Below are positions 1-9,590 of a stretch of 64,000 nt of DNA, one piece after another. The stretch comes from Calliopum simillimum (taxonomy: Eukaryota; Arthropoda; Insecta; Diptera; Lauxaniidae), in NCBI GenBank assembly GCA_951812925.1, contig OX638369.1, forward strand, positions 19,559,329 through 19,623,328. Direction: 5' to 3'. The notes under the pieces were generated by a model. It saw nothing but the letters and a program-made list of their open reading frames with translations. It was not told where the DNA came from and did not search any database. Made by a program: the position numbers and the translations under genes. How positions within the stretch are numbered: the first letter of the stretch is position 1; each line of letters starts with the position of its first letter.

Positions 1-487
1 TTTCTAAATTACAGGGTATTAGTGAGAATTTGAGAAGATTTTAAATTCCGGTAACCATTTTAATACAATCTTTTACATGCACTTATTTTCTAATCCTCTA
101 TCCTTTGTCGCTATGAAGAAATTTGACCACTTGTTAGCTTTTTCTTCAACAAATTGCACTAATTTTTTAAGTAATATCAAAATCTGAATACCTAAAATTT
201 CTTCTTCCGAGAGTTTTTTCCCATTATTTTCATAAATGGGTGTCAGATTTGATTTTTGAAAAGTTGTCTACAGAGCTTTAATACAGAGCAATGCAACTGA
301 CCTTACTTTTGATATTTTTAATGCAACACTCTGCGAGTTATACTTGATTTTACGAAAAAATGGTATCGTTCGCAAAAAGATAAAATGTACAAAGGGCAAA
401 AAGAAAAAAGACGGTCTTTAGAAAAGTTGTGTGGACACCAAAGCTTCAAAATACTACAAGAAAGCCATATTGTAGTCAAAAAGCTAA
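1..487. other. AT-rich flank, nothing recognised
   Basis: No gene, inverted repeat or tandem repeat seen. It continues the same unique sequence that resumes at 4239 on the far side of the LTR element, so it is the left half of the pre-insertion site. Confidence 0.5.
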
Positions 488-493
488 TATATA
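488..493. repeat. Target site duplication, left (TATATA)
   Basis: TATATA directly precedes the TG of the left LTR and is repeated at 4233-4238 directly after the CA of the right LTR. Because the site is a simple TA run, the true duplication could be 4 or 6 bp. Alternating TATATA targets with 4-6 bp duplications are known for several gypsy-type elements. Confidence 0.75.
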
Positions 494-949
494 TGTAGGA
501 TTAGAATGATTAGACGGACTAAAGACTGAAGACAAATCCCTACGATTTGGGTAAGACAGAAACAAAGGACAACACTACTCAAAATAAGAAAAACAGACAG
601 CACTGAATGGACGAAACGCAATGAACGAAAGCTACGATTTTAAAATAACGAACGAAAGCCAGTAGTTGGCGACAAACACTCGAAACAGCAAGACGGAATA
701 AAAGTGTGTATAATTAATTAATATCAAAGAATGTAAAAATTAACTATGAACTTATGAATATGAACATTTTACTTTTAATTTAATTTAAATTAACCTTTTA
801 ATAAATATTGTAAAAAACATTAAAAAGAACTCGTCAAAGTGTTTTAATTAAATGAAGAAACTATAAATTGGTGGCTCAACCGGGATACCAGAGTGAAAGA
901 TACTATAAATTGGTGGCTCAACCGGGATACCAGAGTGAAAGATACTACA
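494..949 (+). repeat. 5' LTR
   Basis: Direct repeat of 3777-4232 with a constant offset of 3,283 bp from first to last base. It starts TGTAG and ends CTACA. A TATA-like TATAATTAA lies at 709-717 and a polyadenylation signal AATAAA at 800-805, so promoter and 3'-end signals are in the expected order. Its last 89 bp consist of two 42-bp units (861-902 and 903-944) plus the first five bases of a third. Confidence 0.92.
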
Positions 950-986
950 AATTGGGGGCTCAACCGGGATACCCGAGTGAAGAGTG
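861..986 (+). repeat. Three tandem 42-bp units carrying primer-binding-site sequence
   Basis: Units at 861-902, 903-944 and 945-986. Each contains TGGnGGCTCAACCGGGAT at its ninth base (869, 911, 953). The first two units have T at the fourth position of the site and lie inside the LTR; the third has G and lies just outside. The LTR boundary (949) falls five bases into the third unit. The 3' LTR carries the first two units again at 4144-4227. Confidence 0.9.
953..970 (+). other. Primer binding site (PBS)
   Basis: TGGGGGCTCAACCGGGAT lies 3 nt after the LTR. It begins TGG, as needed to pair with the CCA tail of a tRNA, and differs at two central positions from the proline-tRNA primer site used by murine gammaretroviruses (from memory), so a proline tRNA or a close relative is the likely primer. 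Assignment of the tRNA is inference. Confidence 0.7.
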
Positions 987-1156
987 AAAATTAAGTGCGT
1001 GTAAAGAAAAGTGCGCAATTGGATAGAAAATGCAAAGAACATCAGTTAAAAACTTAAAAACATTAAATTAAATTGAAGAAAATTTGCAAAAAGGCAAATA
1101 GAAAATTGAACGCCATTTCAATTTTGCAGAAATATGCGTAGCGTCATTGAGTGCGC

Positions 1157-1514
1157 ATTGCAACAACAATAGTAACGGCTGAGTGTCGTCATTTTTAGCA
1201 ACAACAACAATAGTAGCGGCTCTGTGTGCCGTCGGTTGTTGCGTATTCAGTTTTGGCAACAACAACAACAATAGTGGCGGCTGTGTGTTGTCGGTTGTTG
1301 CGAATCGAGTTTTGGTACGGCGTTGGACGTTTGTAGCTGCAGATTGCGACTGCGTGCCGTGAGCAGCGAAACAGCGTCGACGGCAGATTGTGACTGCGTT
1401 CCGTTTGGTGACAACGATATATAGAGAGAGAGGGAGACTTTGTAGCCGCAGATTGCGACTGCGTGCCGTGAGCAGCGAAACATCGTCGATCGCAGGTTAT
1501 GACTGCGTGCCGTA
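1157..1514 (+). repeat. Leader repeats upstream of gag
   Basis: Two sets of direct repeats in the untranslated leader. The first is three copies of a ~58-bp unit around 'caacaatagtngcggctgtgtg' (near 1157, 1201 and 1259). The second is two ~75-bp copies beginning TGTAGC at 1332 and 1441 (109 bp apart) containing GATTGCGACTGCGTGCCGTG. The leader is far more GC-rich than its surroundings, fitting a packaging or structured RNA region. Confidence 0.7.
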
Positions 1515-1885
1515 AGCAGAGAAAGATCATCAAATTTTATAACGACTGAGTGACGTTTTGTAGAAAGCGATAAAGAGAGCGAATTCAACGACTGCAGAAT
1601 TTGCAAAGAGATATAGAGAATGAGAGTACATCGATTGGAGAGCTGTCAACTAGATAAAGACGAAAGGAGATTGTGTGTGCAAAACAACCCTTATTTTGAA
1701 GAAACAAAACAAAGCACACGTTTATAAGAAAGAAGTTTGGATTCATAAGTATTTTTCATGTTTTGAATTTTTGTATTTTGATTTTTAGTTTGCTAAAATT
1801 TAATTTTATTAGGTATTCGATATTTTACTTTTTGATTGAAATATTTTTAGTATTGTTAAGATTTTTTATTTTAAAAATTTGTAAA

Positions 1886-3781
1886 ATGGATATTGACAAA
1901 ATACGTGCATTTAGAGTAGATGAACTACGACAAAAATTAAAAGAATTTAATTTAAGAACGACAGGACAGAAAGTGGAATTACAAAACAGATTGATTGAAC
2001 ATTTTGAACTAAATGAAGAAGAAGGTAGCGGTGGAAGCGACGTTGAATCGTTAACTTCAGGGTACGCTGATGCCACAGGAACAACGCAAACGAGTAGTCG
2101 TAGGTTAGGAAGAAATCAAAGAGTGGAAAAGTATAATTTTACTTTACGAGACATAGAGGACAGTATAAGTACATTTTCAGGCAACGAAACTCATGATGTG
2201 AACCAATGGGTTATGGAGTTTGAAGACATGGCCGACACTGTTGGTTGGAATGACCTCCAAAAATATGTGTACGCAAAACAGCTGTTGCGGGGTGCTGCCA
2301 AGTTGTTTGTTAGGGGACTAAACGGTGTTAGGGGTTGGAATGCACTAAAAAATGAATTGATAGAGGAGTTTGGTGCAAAATTGTGTGTGTCGGAAGTGCA
2401 CAGAGCCTTGCAAAATAGGCGCAAGCAACCTAAAGAGAGTTTGCTTGAATATTTGTATGTTTTAATAGAAATGGGAAAGCCAATAGAACTTGATGAAGCC
2501 AGTATTATTGATTATTTTGTAGAAGGCATTTTGGACAGTAGGTCGAATAAAACAGTATTATATCAGGCTAAGACTATTAAAGATCTAAAAGAGCGAATTC
2601 GTGTTTATATGAAAATTAGGAAACCGTATGGATCGTCAAATCGTTCGGATTCACAGATATTTTCGGACAGTAAATTAAGCGAACGCATTCAGAAAATTGA
2701 AAATAAGGAAATGTGTTATGCAAACGGAAATGAATGTTATTTGGAAGATAGTTTTACAGTAAAAAAAGTAATTTTCTTTAAGTGTAAGCAAAAGGGGCAC
2801 TATTCTTATCAGTGCAATAATAAAAATTTAGAAAAGGAAAAACAAGGAAATGAATCGCAAGAAAGCCGCATAAATACAATTAATCCCAACAAGGATAAAT
2901 TTATTTGTGCAAAATTAAGGAAAAGAGATTGTGCTACAGAGCTTAAAGTCAAGAAAGACTTGTTTAGTGAATTTGAGGTTTTGTGTTTAAATTCTGACGA
3001 TGAATTTTATCGCAATATAAGATCATCCGATGAAGACATTGATAAGGAGGGGAAAGTCAACAAAATAGGTAGTACCGAAAAAATTGAATTTAAAGTGGAA
3101 GAGCGCATGCCAACAAAAAATAAAAACGACTTGTTGAGTGAGTTTGAAGTTTTATGTCTAGCCAAAGATGATGAATTTCAAACTCATGAGAAATTCGCGG
3201 TTAAAGAGTCCACCATATTTGAACAAAAGGAAAATGGTAAAGAAATGGTGGGCCGTGGGCAACATGAAGAAAAAACAAAAATGGTGTTGAGTCGAAAAAT
3301 TCCTGTATGCGGGTTTCCGATAAGAACCTCATATGCAGAAATTACAAATCAGTTCGAAATTTCAAAGAGTAAAGAAAACTTGGGTAGTGACTTAAAGAAA
3401 ATAAACGGCAAAATAATAGAAAGGACCAGTAATGAGGAAAAGATGTTACAAGGAATGAAACCATACAAGGATCTTGCTAAAGAACTTTATATAGGACAAA
3501 TGGAAAGGGATAGTGAAATATTTAAAATTAGAAAGAAAGTAAAAAAGAAAGATTATAATTTAATTAGGGGAGAAGTCAAAGAGACAGAATTAAATAGTAA
3601 CAGGGCAAAGAAAACAGCTAAAATGAAAGTAGAACGATCCGAGATCCCTTATAATTTAACCGCCAAGTTGAAGTACATGGGGAATGACGTAGAAGTGATA
3701 GTTTTATGGCCATATGAGCCAGGTGGGAAACATAGGATTCGGCATTCGGGTCGAATGCTCGGTCAGGATCGCCGAATGTAG
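1886..3781 (+). CDS. gag: Gag polyprotein with N-terminal SAP-like domain
   Basis: 631 codons from the ATG at 1886 (context AAAATGG); an in-frame ATG at 1763 would add 41 mostly hydrophobic, AT-driven residues and is less likely. Residues ~7-40 fit the SAP motif (helix, L-x2-L, G-x-K-x2-L, RL), a DNA-binding fold. Residues ~84-245 resemble the capsid region of Ty3/gypsy Gag (DVNQWVMEFED, YVYAKQLLRGAAKLFVRG, ALKNELIEEFG). Residues 297-310 are a CCHC zinc knuckle with Cys300, His305 and Cys310, but residue 297, normally the first Cys, is Phe (codon 2774-2776). Further on, a ~16-residue acidic segment (SEFEVLCL...DDEF) occurs twice, at ~359-374 and ~416-431. The C-terminal third is Lys/Glu-rich and not recognised; the last residues read through the deletion scar into the 3' LTR, where the stop TAG lies (3779-3781). 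No pol follows. The protein should assemble particles and bind the element RNA; whether it does so without the Cys is unknown. Confidence 0.85.
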   Translation: MDIDKIRAFRVDELRQKLKEFNLRTTGQKVELQNRLIEHFELNEEEGSGGSDVESLTSGYADATGTTQTSSRRLGRNQRVEKYNFTLRDIEDSISTFSGNETHDVNQWVMEFEDMADTVGWNDLQKYVYAKQLLRGAAKLFVRGLNGVRGWNALKNELIEEFGAKLCVSEVHRALQNRRKQPKESLLEYLYVLIEMGKPIELDEASIIDYFVEGILDSRSNKTVLYQAKTIKDLKERIRVYMKIRKPYGSSNRSDSQIFSDSKLSERIQKIENKEMCYANGNECYLEDSFTVKKVIFFKCKQKGHYSYQCNNKNLEKEKQGNESQESRINTINPNKDKFICAKLRKRDCATELKVKKDLFSEFEVLCLNSDDEFYRNIRSSDEDIDKEGKVNKIGSTEKIEFKVEERMPTKNKNDLLSEFEVLCLAKDDEFQTHEKFAVKESTIFEQKENGKEMVGRGQHEEKTKMVLSRKIPVCGFPIRTSYAEITNQFEISKSKENLGSDLKKINGKIIERTSNEEKMLQGMKPYKDLAKELYIGQMERDSEIFKIRKKVKKKDYNLIRGEVKETELNSNRAKKTAKMKVERSEIPYNLTAKLKYMGNDVEVIVLWPYEPGGKHRIRHSGRMLGQDRRM

Positions 3782-4232
3782 GATTAGAATGATTAGACGG
3801 ACTAAAGACTGAAGACAAATCCCTACGATTTGGGTAAGACAGAAACAAAGGACAACACTACTCAAAATAAGAAAAACAGACAGCACTGAATGGACGAAAC
3901 GCAATGAACGAAAGCTACGATTTTAAAATAACGAACGAAAGCCAGTAGTTGGCGACAAACACTCGAAACAGCAAGACGGAATAAAAGTGTGTATAATTAA
4001 TTAATATCAAAGAATGTAAAAATTAACTATGAACTTATGAATATGAACATTTTACTTTTAATTTAATTTAAATTAACCTTTTAATAAATATTGTAAAAAA
4101 CATTAAAAAGAACTCGTCAAAGTGTTTTAATTAAATGAAGAAACTATAAATTGGTGGCTCAACCGGGATACCAGAGTGAAAGATACTATAAATTGGTGGC
4201 TCAACCGGGATACCAGAGTGAAAGATACTACA
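3777..4232 (+). repeat. 3' LTR
   Basis: Identical by eye to 494-949, including both 42-bp PBS-like units (4144-4185 and 4186-4227) and AATAAA at 4083-4088. Followed by the TATATA duplication. The gag stop codon lies in its first bases. Confidence 0.92.
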
Positions 4233-4238
4233 TATATA
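4233..4238. repeat. Target site duplication, right (TATATA)
   Basis: Partner of 488-493; embedded in a TA-rich stretch that continues rightwards. Confidence 0.7.
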
Positions 4239-5487
4239 AAAAAATATATATATGTACACGGCATGTGAACTTAGACTGCGGTAAGACGCAGAGTTAATGA
4301 TATAGGTGCTGACTAGGATTACTAGATAACAATTGAACTTCGTCTGGAGCTTCGGCGAAAAAAATTGGATTTTTCTGGACATTTCGAAAAAAAAATCTGG
4401 ACTTTTCTGAACACACATATTTCAGTCATTAGTCTAAACAAAACAATCAATCGGCATGTTTCTTTCGACTCGAATATACAATTAATTGTGTTGATTTCCA
4501 AGTGTCAGTAACTCTTGAACGGTGAGTCGCAAAATAAAAAAATAATAGGATATCTTTCACAGAGAATCATATATGTACTTTAAATTGTTTTCGATGAAAA
4601 ATCCCCGTAAGTACTTAATTATTCAACAAAAAAAATTTTCGCAACCAACTCCTAAAAATGTTTCTTTGGATTTTTTTTTAAGGTATATAACTTTTTAGAG
4701 TAAGTGGAGTTTTCACATGACGTAGAAAGTTTTTAATATACTTAATCAGCAACCTCCTTCAGCTTTTGTGCAGTTGATGGCAAGGAAATTAATTATTTCA
4801 ATATTTTCAATTGCAATAATTTCAATATCGAAAGATAGAGATTGAATGCGTATATTGCGTATTGTAAGAACATTTAAAAATTGTGTCAAATATTTTCATA
4901 TGAATTTCTTATTTCATTCCCATAGTCCGAATTTTGTGTAGATATATTTCTGAAGAACTAGAATCTGGATAGATCTAGAGCATTTAGCAGCCCTATCTTA
5001 AACCCAGTTAGCCAGTGATTTACTTAGAGTCTGAAACTGCTTTAGTAGAGAAAAACGGTGCACCTAGCAATATTCACATACAATTTTAAGTCAAAACGAA
5101 CCAAATAAACTAAAACCTAGTCATTTTATCAATCTATATACCACAATTCCCTTAAAATATAATTGCTTAAATCGAATTTATTATTCAAAAATAATGTGAG
5201 CTTTTGTCTTCCAAACGGTGCACAATGCTGCAAAATCCATGTTTTTGGCCATAAGTCGAAAAAAATAATATATAGAATATTCGAATTAGGAAGATATAAT
5301 TCCTAGAATTTTCCTAACAATATATGTGGACTCGGATGAAATTGACCGACGGAGGCGCCCAACTCTCATATAGCCTAAAATTAATTTTGATCATGACTTA
5401 TTCAAAAATTGTTTAAATTTAGTAAAAAAAGAGTATAAAAATAATTAATGATATATACCAACCAATTTTTAACAAAAAATTAATTGA
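4239..5487. other. AT-rich DNA, nothing recognised
   Basis: No reading frame, long inverted repeat or tandem repeat that I can support. Confidence 0.5.
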
Positions 5488-5706
5488 GGGCCTTAGTACC
5501 AGTACGAGACAAAAGTAGTGTCATGTTATGAATCATATGAAATTTTGTTAGGACTGATCAAAATTTTTTTCCGTTTCTCGAGAAATTTACTTGATGGTGT
5601 GGAATTGATGGCATTATGTTGAAAAAATAATACCTGTCGAATGACCGTTTATTATGGAACATAATATGTATGACATTACTTTTGACTCGTAATGGTACTT
5701 AGGACC
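5488..5706. mobile_element. MITE with 38-bp terminal inverted repeats (GGGCCTTAGTACC)
   Basis: The left arm 5488-5525 (starts GGGCCTTAGTACCAGTACG) and right arm 5669-5706 (ends CGTAATGGTACTTAGGACC) are inverted repeats with about six mismatches in 38 bp. The 219-bp length without coding capacity fits a MITE. I see no clear target duplication, so the superfamily is open. Confidence 0.65.
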
Positions 5707-6677
5707 TTTGGTACGGCCACTCCTCAACTTATTTCTAAATGCCAAAAACTTTTTCTTTTTCAAGTATTATTAAGTGTAATTAAAGAGATTGGCAAAAATG
5801 GTGACTTAAAATTGAGGAGGAGATAAACAATACTTCAAGCCAAAAACTAGTTGGATATGTGGTGATTTTTGGTGGCGCTGAAGCTTTCAACAAACTTAAT
5901 AAAAATGTTGGGTTTCTTAGAAATACGTTACTTGTACCATTATTTTTTTTTTTTATGAATTTAAGTGATACACCAAAATATTCAAAAAAGAACAGAGGCA
6001 AAGACTTGCAGCCGAAAAAATATTTAAAATTGAAAACAAAACTTCTTCAGCGATTTGGATTTGGCACAACTTAAACCACAATTTTCGATATCAAACGTTT
6101 TTCCATATTCTGACATTTGTACGTTGCAACGCGTTGTACAGTATTCGTCGAAACATTATTATTTGCTTGATTACTGATGTCTTGCAGAATTGTTTTTTTT
6201 AAAATATCTTAATAAAATTTCAACGAATTACAATTTAGTTTTGTGATTCAGTGGTTGAGCTTTGACTAAGAAAACGGAAAAAAAACGTATGTCCGAAGTG
6301 ATTGTGAAAAATATTATTGGAACAATAAATGTGTGAAGTATCAAATAGCCATAATCTTCCTTATCAAACTATACTTTCAAACATTTCGATTAAGGCACTT
6401 AATTTCCAAAAAAATAACCTTTTGAATTAAATGACACTCAGAGGAAAATCGAATTATTGCCAAGAAACACTTTAAAATCTTATGCCTTAAATTTAAAAGT
6501 AGATAACTTGAAAAGTATGTCAGATCGGAAAAATTTAAAGGTAATGTTTGGAAAGAAAGTTTTGTCAAATAATTGCCATTGAAAATGTAGTTCCAGGAAC
6601 TGCGTCATAACCGTAAAAACAGCGTTTCTGCTACTTGAAGCAAGGATATCTCCAAATCTTGCAGATATACGTATATG
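5707..6677. other. AT-rich DNA, nothing recognised
   Basis: A 71-codon open frame at 5859-6074 has no recognisable motif and a poly-T-derived Phe run; I do not regard it as a gene. Confidence 0.4.
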
Positions 6678-6685
6678 AGCAAGTC

Positions 6686-6889
6686 TAGTGATTAGCAAAA
6701 TTAATCTTGGTTTTGGCCTTGGTAATTTTGCAAGACCAGCACCAAGACCGTGATCAAGACCTAATGCCCAAGATCAAGACCAAGACTCAATAATAAAACC
6801 AAGACCAAGACCATTACCAAGACTCAATGTCCCAGAACAAGACTAAGACCAAGACTGCAATGGTCTTAGTCTTGGTTTGCTCATCACTA
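6686..6889. mobile_element. hAT-type MITE with CAAGAC-type repeat core
   Basis: Terminal inverted repeats TAGTGATTAGCAAA (6686-6699) and TTTGCTCATCACTA (6876-6889). The flanks are a perfect 8-bp duplication AGCAAGTC at 6678-6685 and 6890-6897. An 8-bp duplication together with TAGTG-type ends is the hAT signature. The whole interior is a degenerate hexamer array (CAAGAC/GGTCTT with AATGCCC-like interruptions), so no transposase sequence is left. A related copy missing one end is at 45413. Confidence 0.82.
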
Positions 6890-6897
6890 AGCAAGTC

Positions 6898-9431
6898 TGC
6901 CCTCGGATTCGGATTCAGCGTCGAAAATCACGTAAAGGTACATTTTTCTGGCCAAAATTTCATTCCAATTTTATTATTTTTTGTGCCTGTGTTATCATAA
7001 AAAAATCTTTATAAAAGGTATAACTTTTGTATTTTTCGTTTTTGAGTTTTGGAGTATTTATGAGAGGACCTTCCAAGCTTTTACATAAAAATACAATATG
7101 TATTATGCACAAATCTACGAGATCAAGAATAAGATAGATGACCCAACTTTAAAAATTTTAATTGCCTCCGGACTCTAAGCTAAATGCCTAAAGCATTAAA
7201 TACTCTACAAAATCTGTTCATACGCATTTCATAGAGTCTATATTAAATGACATTTCAAAATTAGGCATACTAACGATGTATAATTGACAAATTCGATTGA
7301 TTCGAAACACCTTAAAATATGCGTAGTAACATGGAACTATAAATTACTTAAAGGATGCCATCAACATTAAGTAGGTGACATTCTTGTCATTGTCAATGCG
7401 ATGTCATCGTCGTTATCGAAGCATACGATTATGAAAATAAATGATGTTCCACTTTAGCAGCTGCAGACTAAAGATGATGAAATGCGTAATGATATTGACA
7501 ATGGTGGTGGTGGTGGTGGTGGTGGTGGTGGTGATGGTGGCATTAAAGGCGTGAGCGCAAAAGCACCAAACAATGATTACAATTAAACAAAGAGTGTGCG
7601 GTTTAAGAGTTTATTCTATTGTGATGTTTGCGCTGCTGTGAACTCACACCACTGTAAATTGATTGATTGGAATGGTATGCCGATAACGCAGTGATGAAAG
7701 GATGCAATGTCCTTTCACCCAGATATGTTGCTGCTGCTGCTGCTCGGTGAAGCAACAAATTAAGTTTGATTTTCATTAACTTTCGTTGCAAAGAATGAAT
7801 TTTTCAAATGAAAGAGCAATCGCTCGTTTTATTTACACTTCATTTGAAATCAAGTGAAAGCTGTTTGAAATTTTGACGTAAATTTTTGCCACCTTTAACA
7901 AATCATGTTGACTTTTGCAGAATTTGTGTTGAATTTTCACAAGTATATCCAAAAGTTGGGGAGGTTTTCTTTATTTAATATTTTTTAAGTTTTTTATTTA
8001 CTTTATGTGTATTATTTATTTCAAATTTTTAATTTTAACATTTTATTCTATATTTTTAATAATTTTTTATTTTTTAATTTTTATTTTAAATAATTTTTTT
8101 TTTTTTTTAATTTTAGCACTTTAGTTTTACACTTTTCACTTGCGTTTCCTAACAACGCTGCTTTTTGGTTTTATTTTATTTATTTTGTATATATATTTTT
8201 TATATCTTTTTTTTTTGTTTTATTTTTTACTTTAATTACTTTTTATTTTTTTTCAATTTTTAAACATTTTTGAACACACTTTTATCAACAAAAACTTTTT
8301 TTGTTTTGGATTTAGCGTTTTGAAATTTGAAACGCGCGCGTCCGCATCGAATAATCGCTTTGAACTAAAGCATGGCGTTGTCGCATCCATCAATGTTACT
8401 AAAAAGATGCTGCTCGATAGCAAATGTGCAGCTTTATGAGAAAAATGTTATGAATTTATAGCAGATTTTTGTTGCAAGACTCTTAAAATCTTTGCTTGGC
8501 TCTACATAAACTCTCTATAAAATGTTGCAGAAAATGCTATTGCTTAGTGTGTCATTTGTGTGTGTGTTTGTCGGTGTGTGTGGCTATAAAAATGTGTGTC
8601 AGTAGAGCTGATGCTGTATGCAGTGTAGTCACAAAGAGTACTGCTATGTTACAAAGTATGCTGGCTGTTAACTTAGGCTGTTAGCTAACAGAAATGTTAA
8701 CATTTAAGCAGCAATAACAGCGTTGCTTCAGAGAGGTTGAGAAAGAGAGAGCAAACCATTTAAATAAATTATATCTGACTTTGTTATTTTAACAGTTAAG
8801 AGAATATGCCTTTTCGCTGTTTTAATTTAATAGAAAATTGTTAACATCGAGTGTTAAAGAAAGAATTTATTTGCTTATTACAGGACTAAGAGAAAAATTC
8901 TTTTGGTATTAACTTTTGCAATTTTCTCTCAGTTTCTGCACAGCGATTGAATACAAAAGAGTAAATCAACAAGTATTTTGGAAAAATATATAAAGAATAT
9001 GTTGCAGGCAATATTTTCTCATGAGAGAACATCAATTATTTCTTTTACTAAACTGCCTTTTGTAAAAAAAAAATAATGAAATGAAAACTAAGTTCTAAAG
9101 ACTCCTTACGCTGTTATTTTTTGGAATTTTAAAGATAGGAAAAAGAAATAAAAAGCCCGATTCCCCAAACTCCGTGTATGAAATATTTGATAAAAAATAT
9201 ATTTATTGCTATACATACATAATTTGAAGTTGGGAATATTGCTGTAGTTTGTAATAATTTGTTTTTGCAAGTACGGTAAGCGTTAAACTAGAATTATTCT
9301 AACACATTCTGCCCTCTGCATATGATTGAATCAAAAATTTTTTTGATTTTTAAGTTTTCGAAAAAAAAACAAGTTTATAAATGTGCTAAATTTTTTCCTG
9401 TGGGTCAGGTCAGTAATGAAAATTTCCAAAG
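6898..9431. other. AT-rich DNA with simple repeats, no gene seen
   Basis: Contains the TGG tract at 7502-7540 and a strongly T/A-rich stretch at ~7960-8290. A short GT run lies near 8550. No supported reading frame or TIR element. Confidence 0.4.
7502..7540. repeat. (TGG)n microsatellite
   Basis: About ten uninterrupted TGG units followed by GATGG and TGG. A short CTG run follows at 7730-7743. Confidence 0.9.
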
Positions 9432-9590
9432 TGTTCTTCTTCATCACGTGAACGCGCTCGTTCACAAGACCCAATGGCAGCCCTGCAGAAGGTAGGCTTT
9501 CAAATTTTGGCTCACCCACCTTATAGTCCTGGGAAGAAATTTTCAAGTGACGAAGCAGTGAAGGATTTGCCTACAATTTCTTTAGTCTAA
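9432..9590 (+). pseudogene. mariner transposase C-terminal fragment
   Basis: A 52-codon open segment reads ...VGFQILAHPPYSPG directly joined to KKFSSDEAVKDL. The first part matches the mariner catalytic-domain block around HPPYSPDLAPSD, the second the GKKFSSDEAV block that normally follows ~15-20 residues later. The DLAPSD motif, with the third catalytic Asp, is missing, so there is an in-frame internal deletion. The conserved Asp-Asn block expected upstream is degraded. No TIRs are visible near it. Family identity from recalled mariner consensus. Confidence 0.7.

Larger units (their letters stand above)
494..4232 (+). mobile_element. Non-autonomous Ty3/gypsy-type LTR retrotransposon, gag only
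   Basis: A complete 3,739-bp insertion: two 456-bp LTRs (494-949 and 3777-4232), TGTAG...CTACA terminal inverted repeats, a TATATA duplication, a primer binding site at 953-970, a repeat-rich leader and one long gag frame that ends inside the 3' LTR. Reading the two LTRs side by side I see no difference and no length change, so the insertion is recent. No protease, reverse transcriptase, RNase H, integrase or env is present, so it must move with enzymes supplied by a full-length relative. A 7-bp-arm hairpin (3742-3758) lies just before the 3' LTR, where a polypurine tract would be expected but is not evident. Ty3/gypsy assignment rests on the Gag, the duplication length and the tRNA-type primer site. 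Confidence 0.9.

Noticed and set aside
1763..1885. Upstream in-frame ATG as the gag start
   Set aside because: It would add 41 hydrophobic residues encoded by T-rich leader with no family resemblance; the SAP-like domain starts right after the ATG at 1886.
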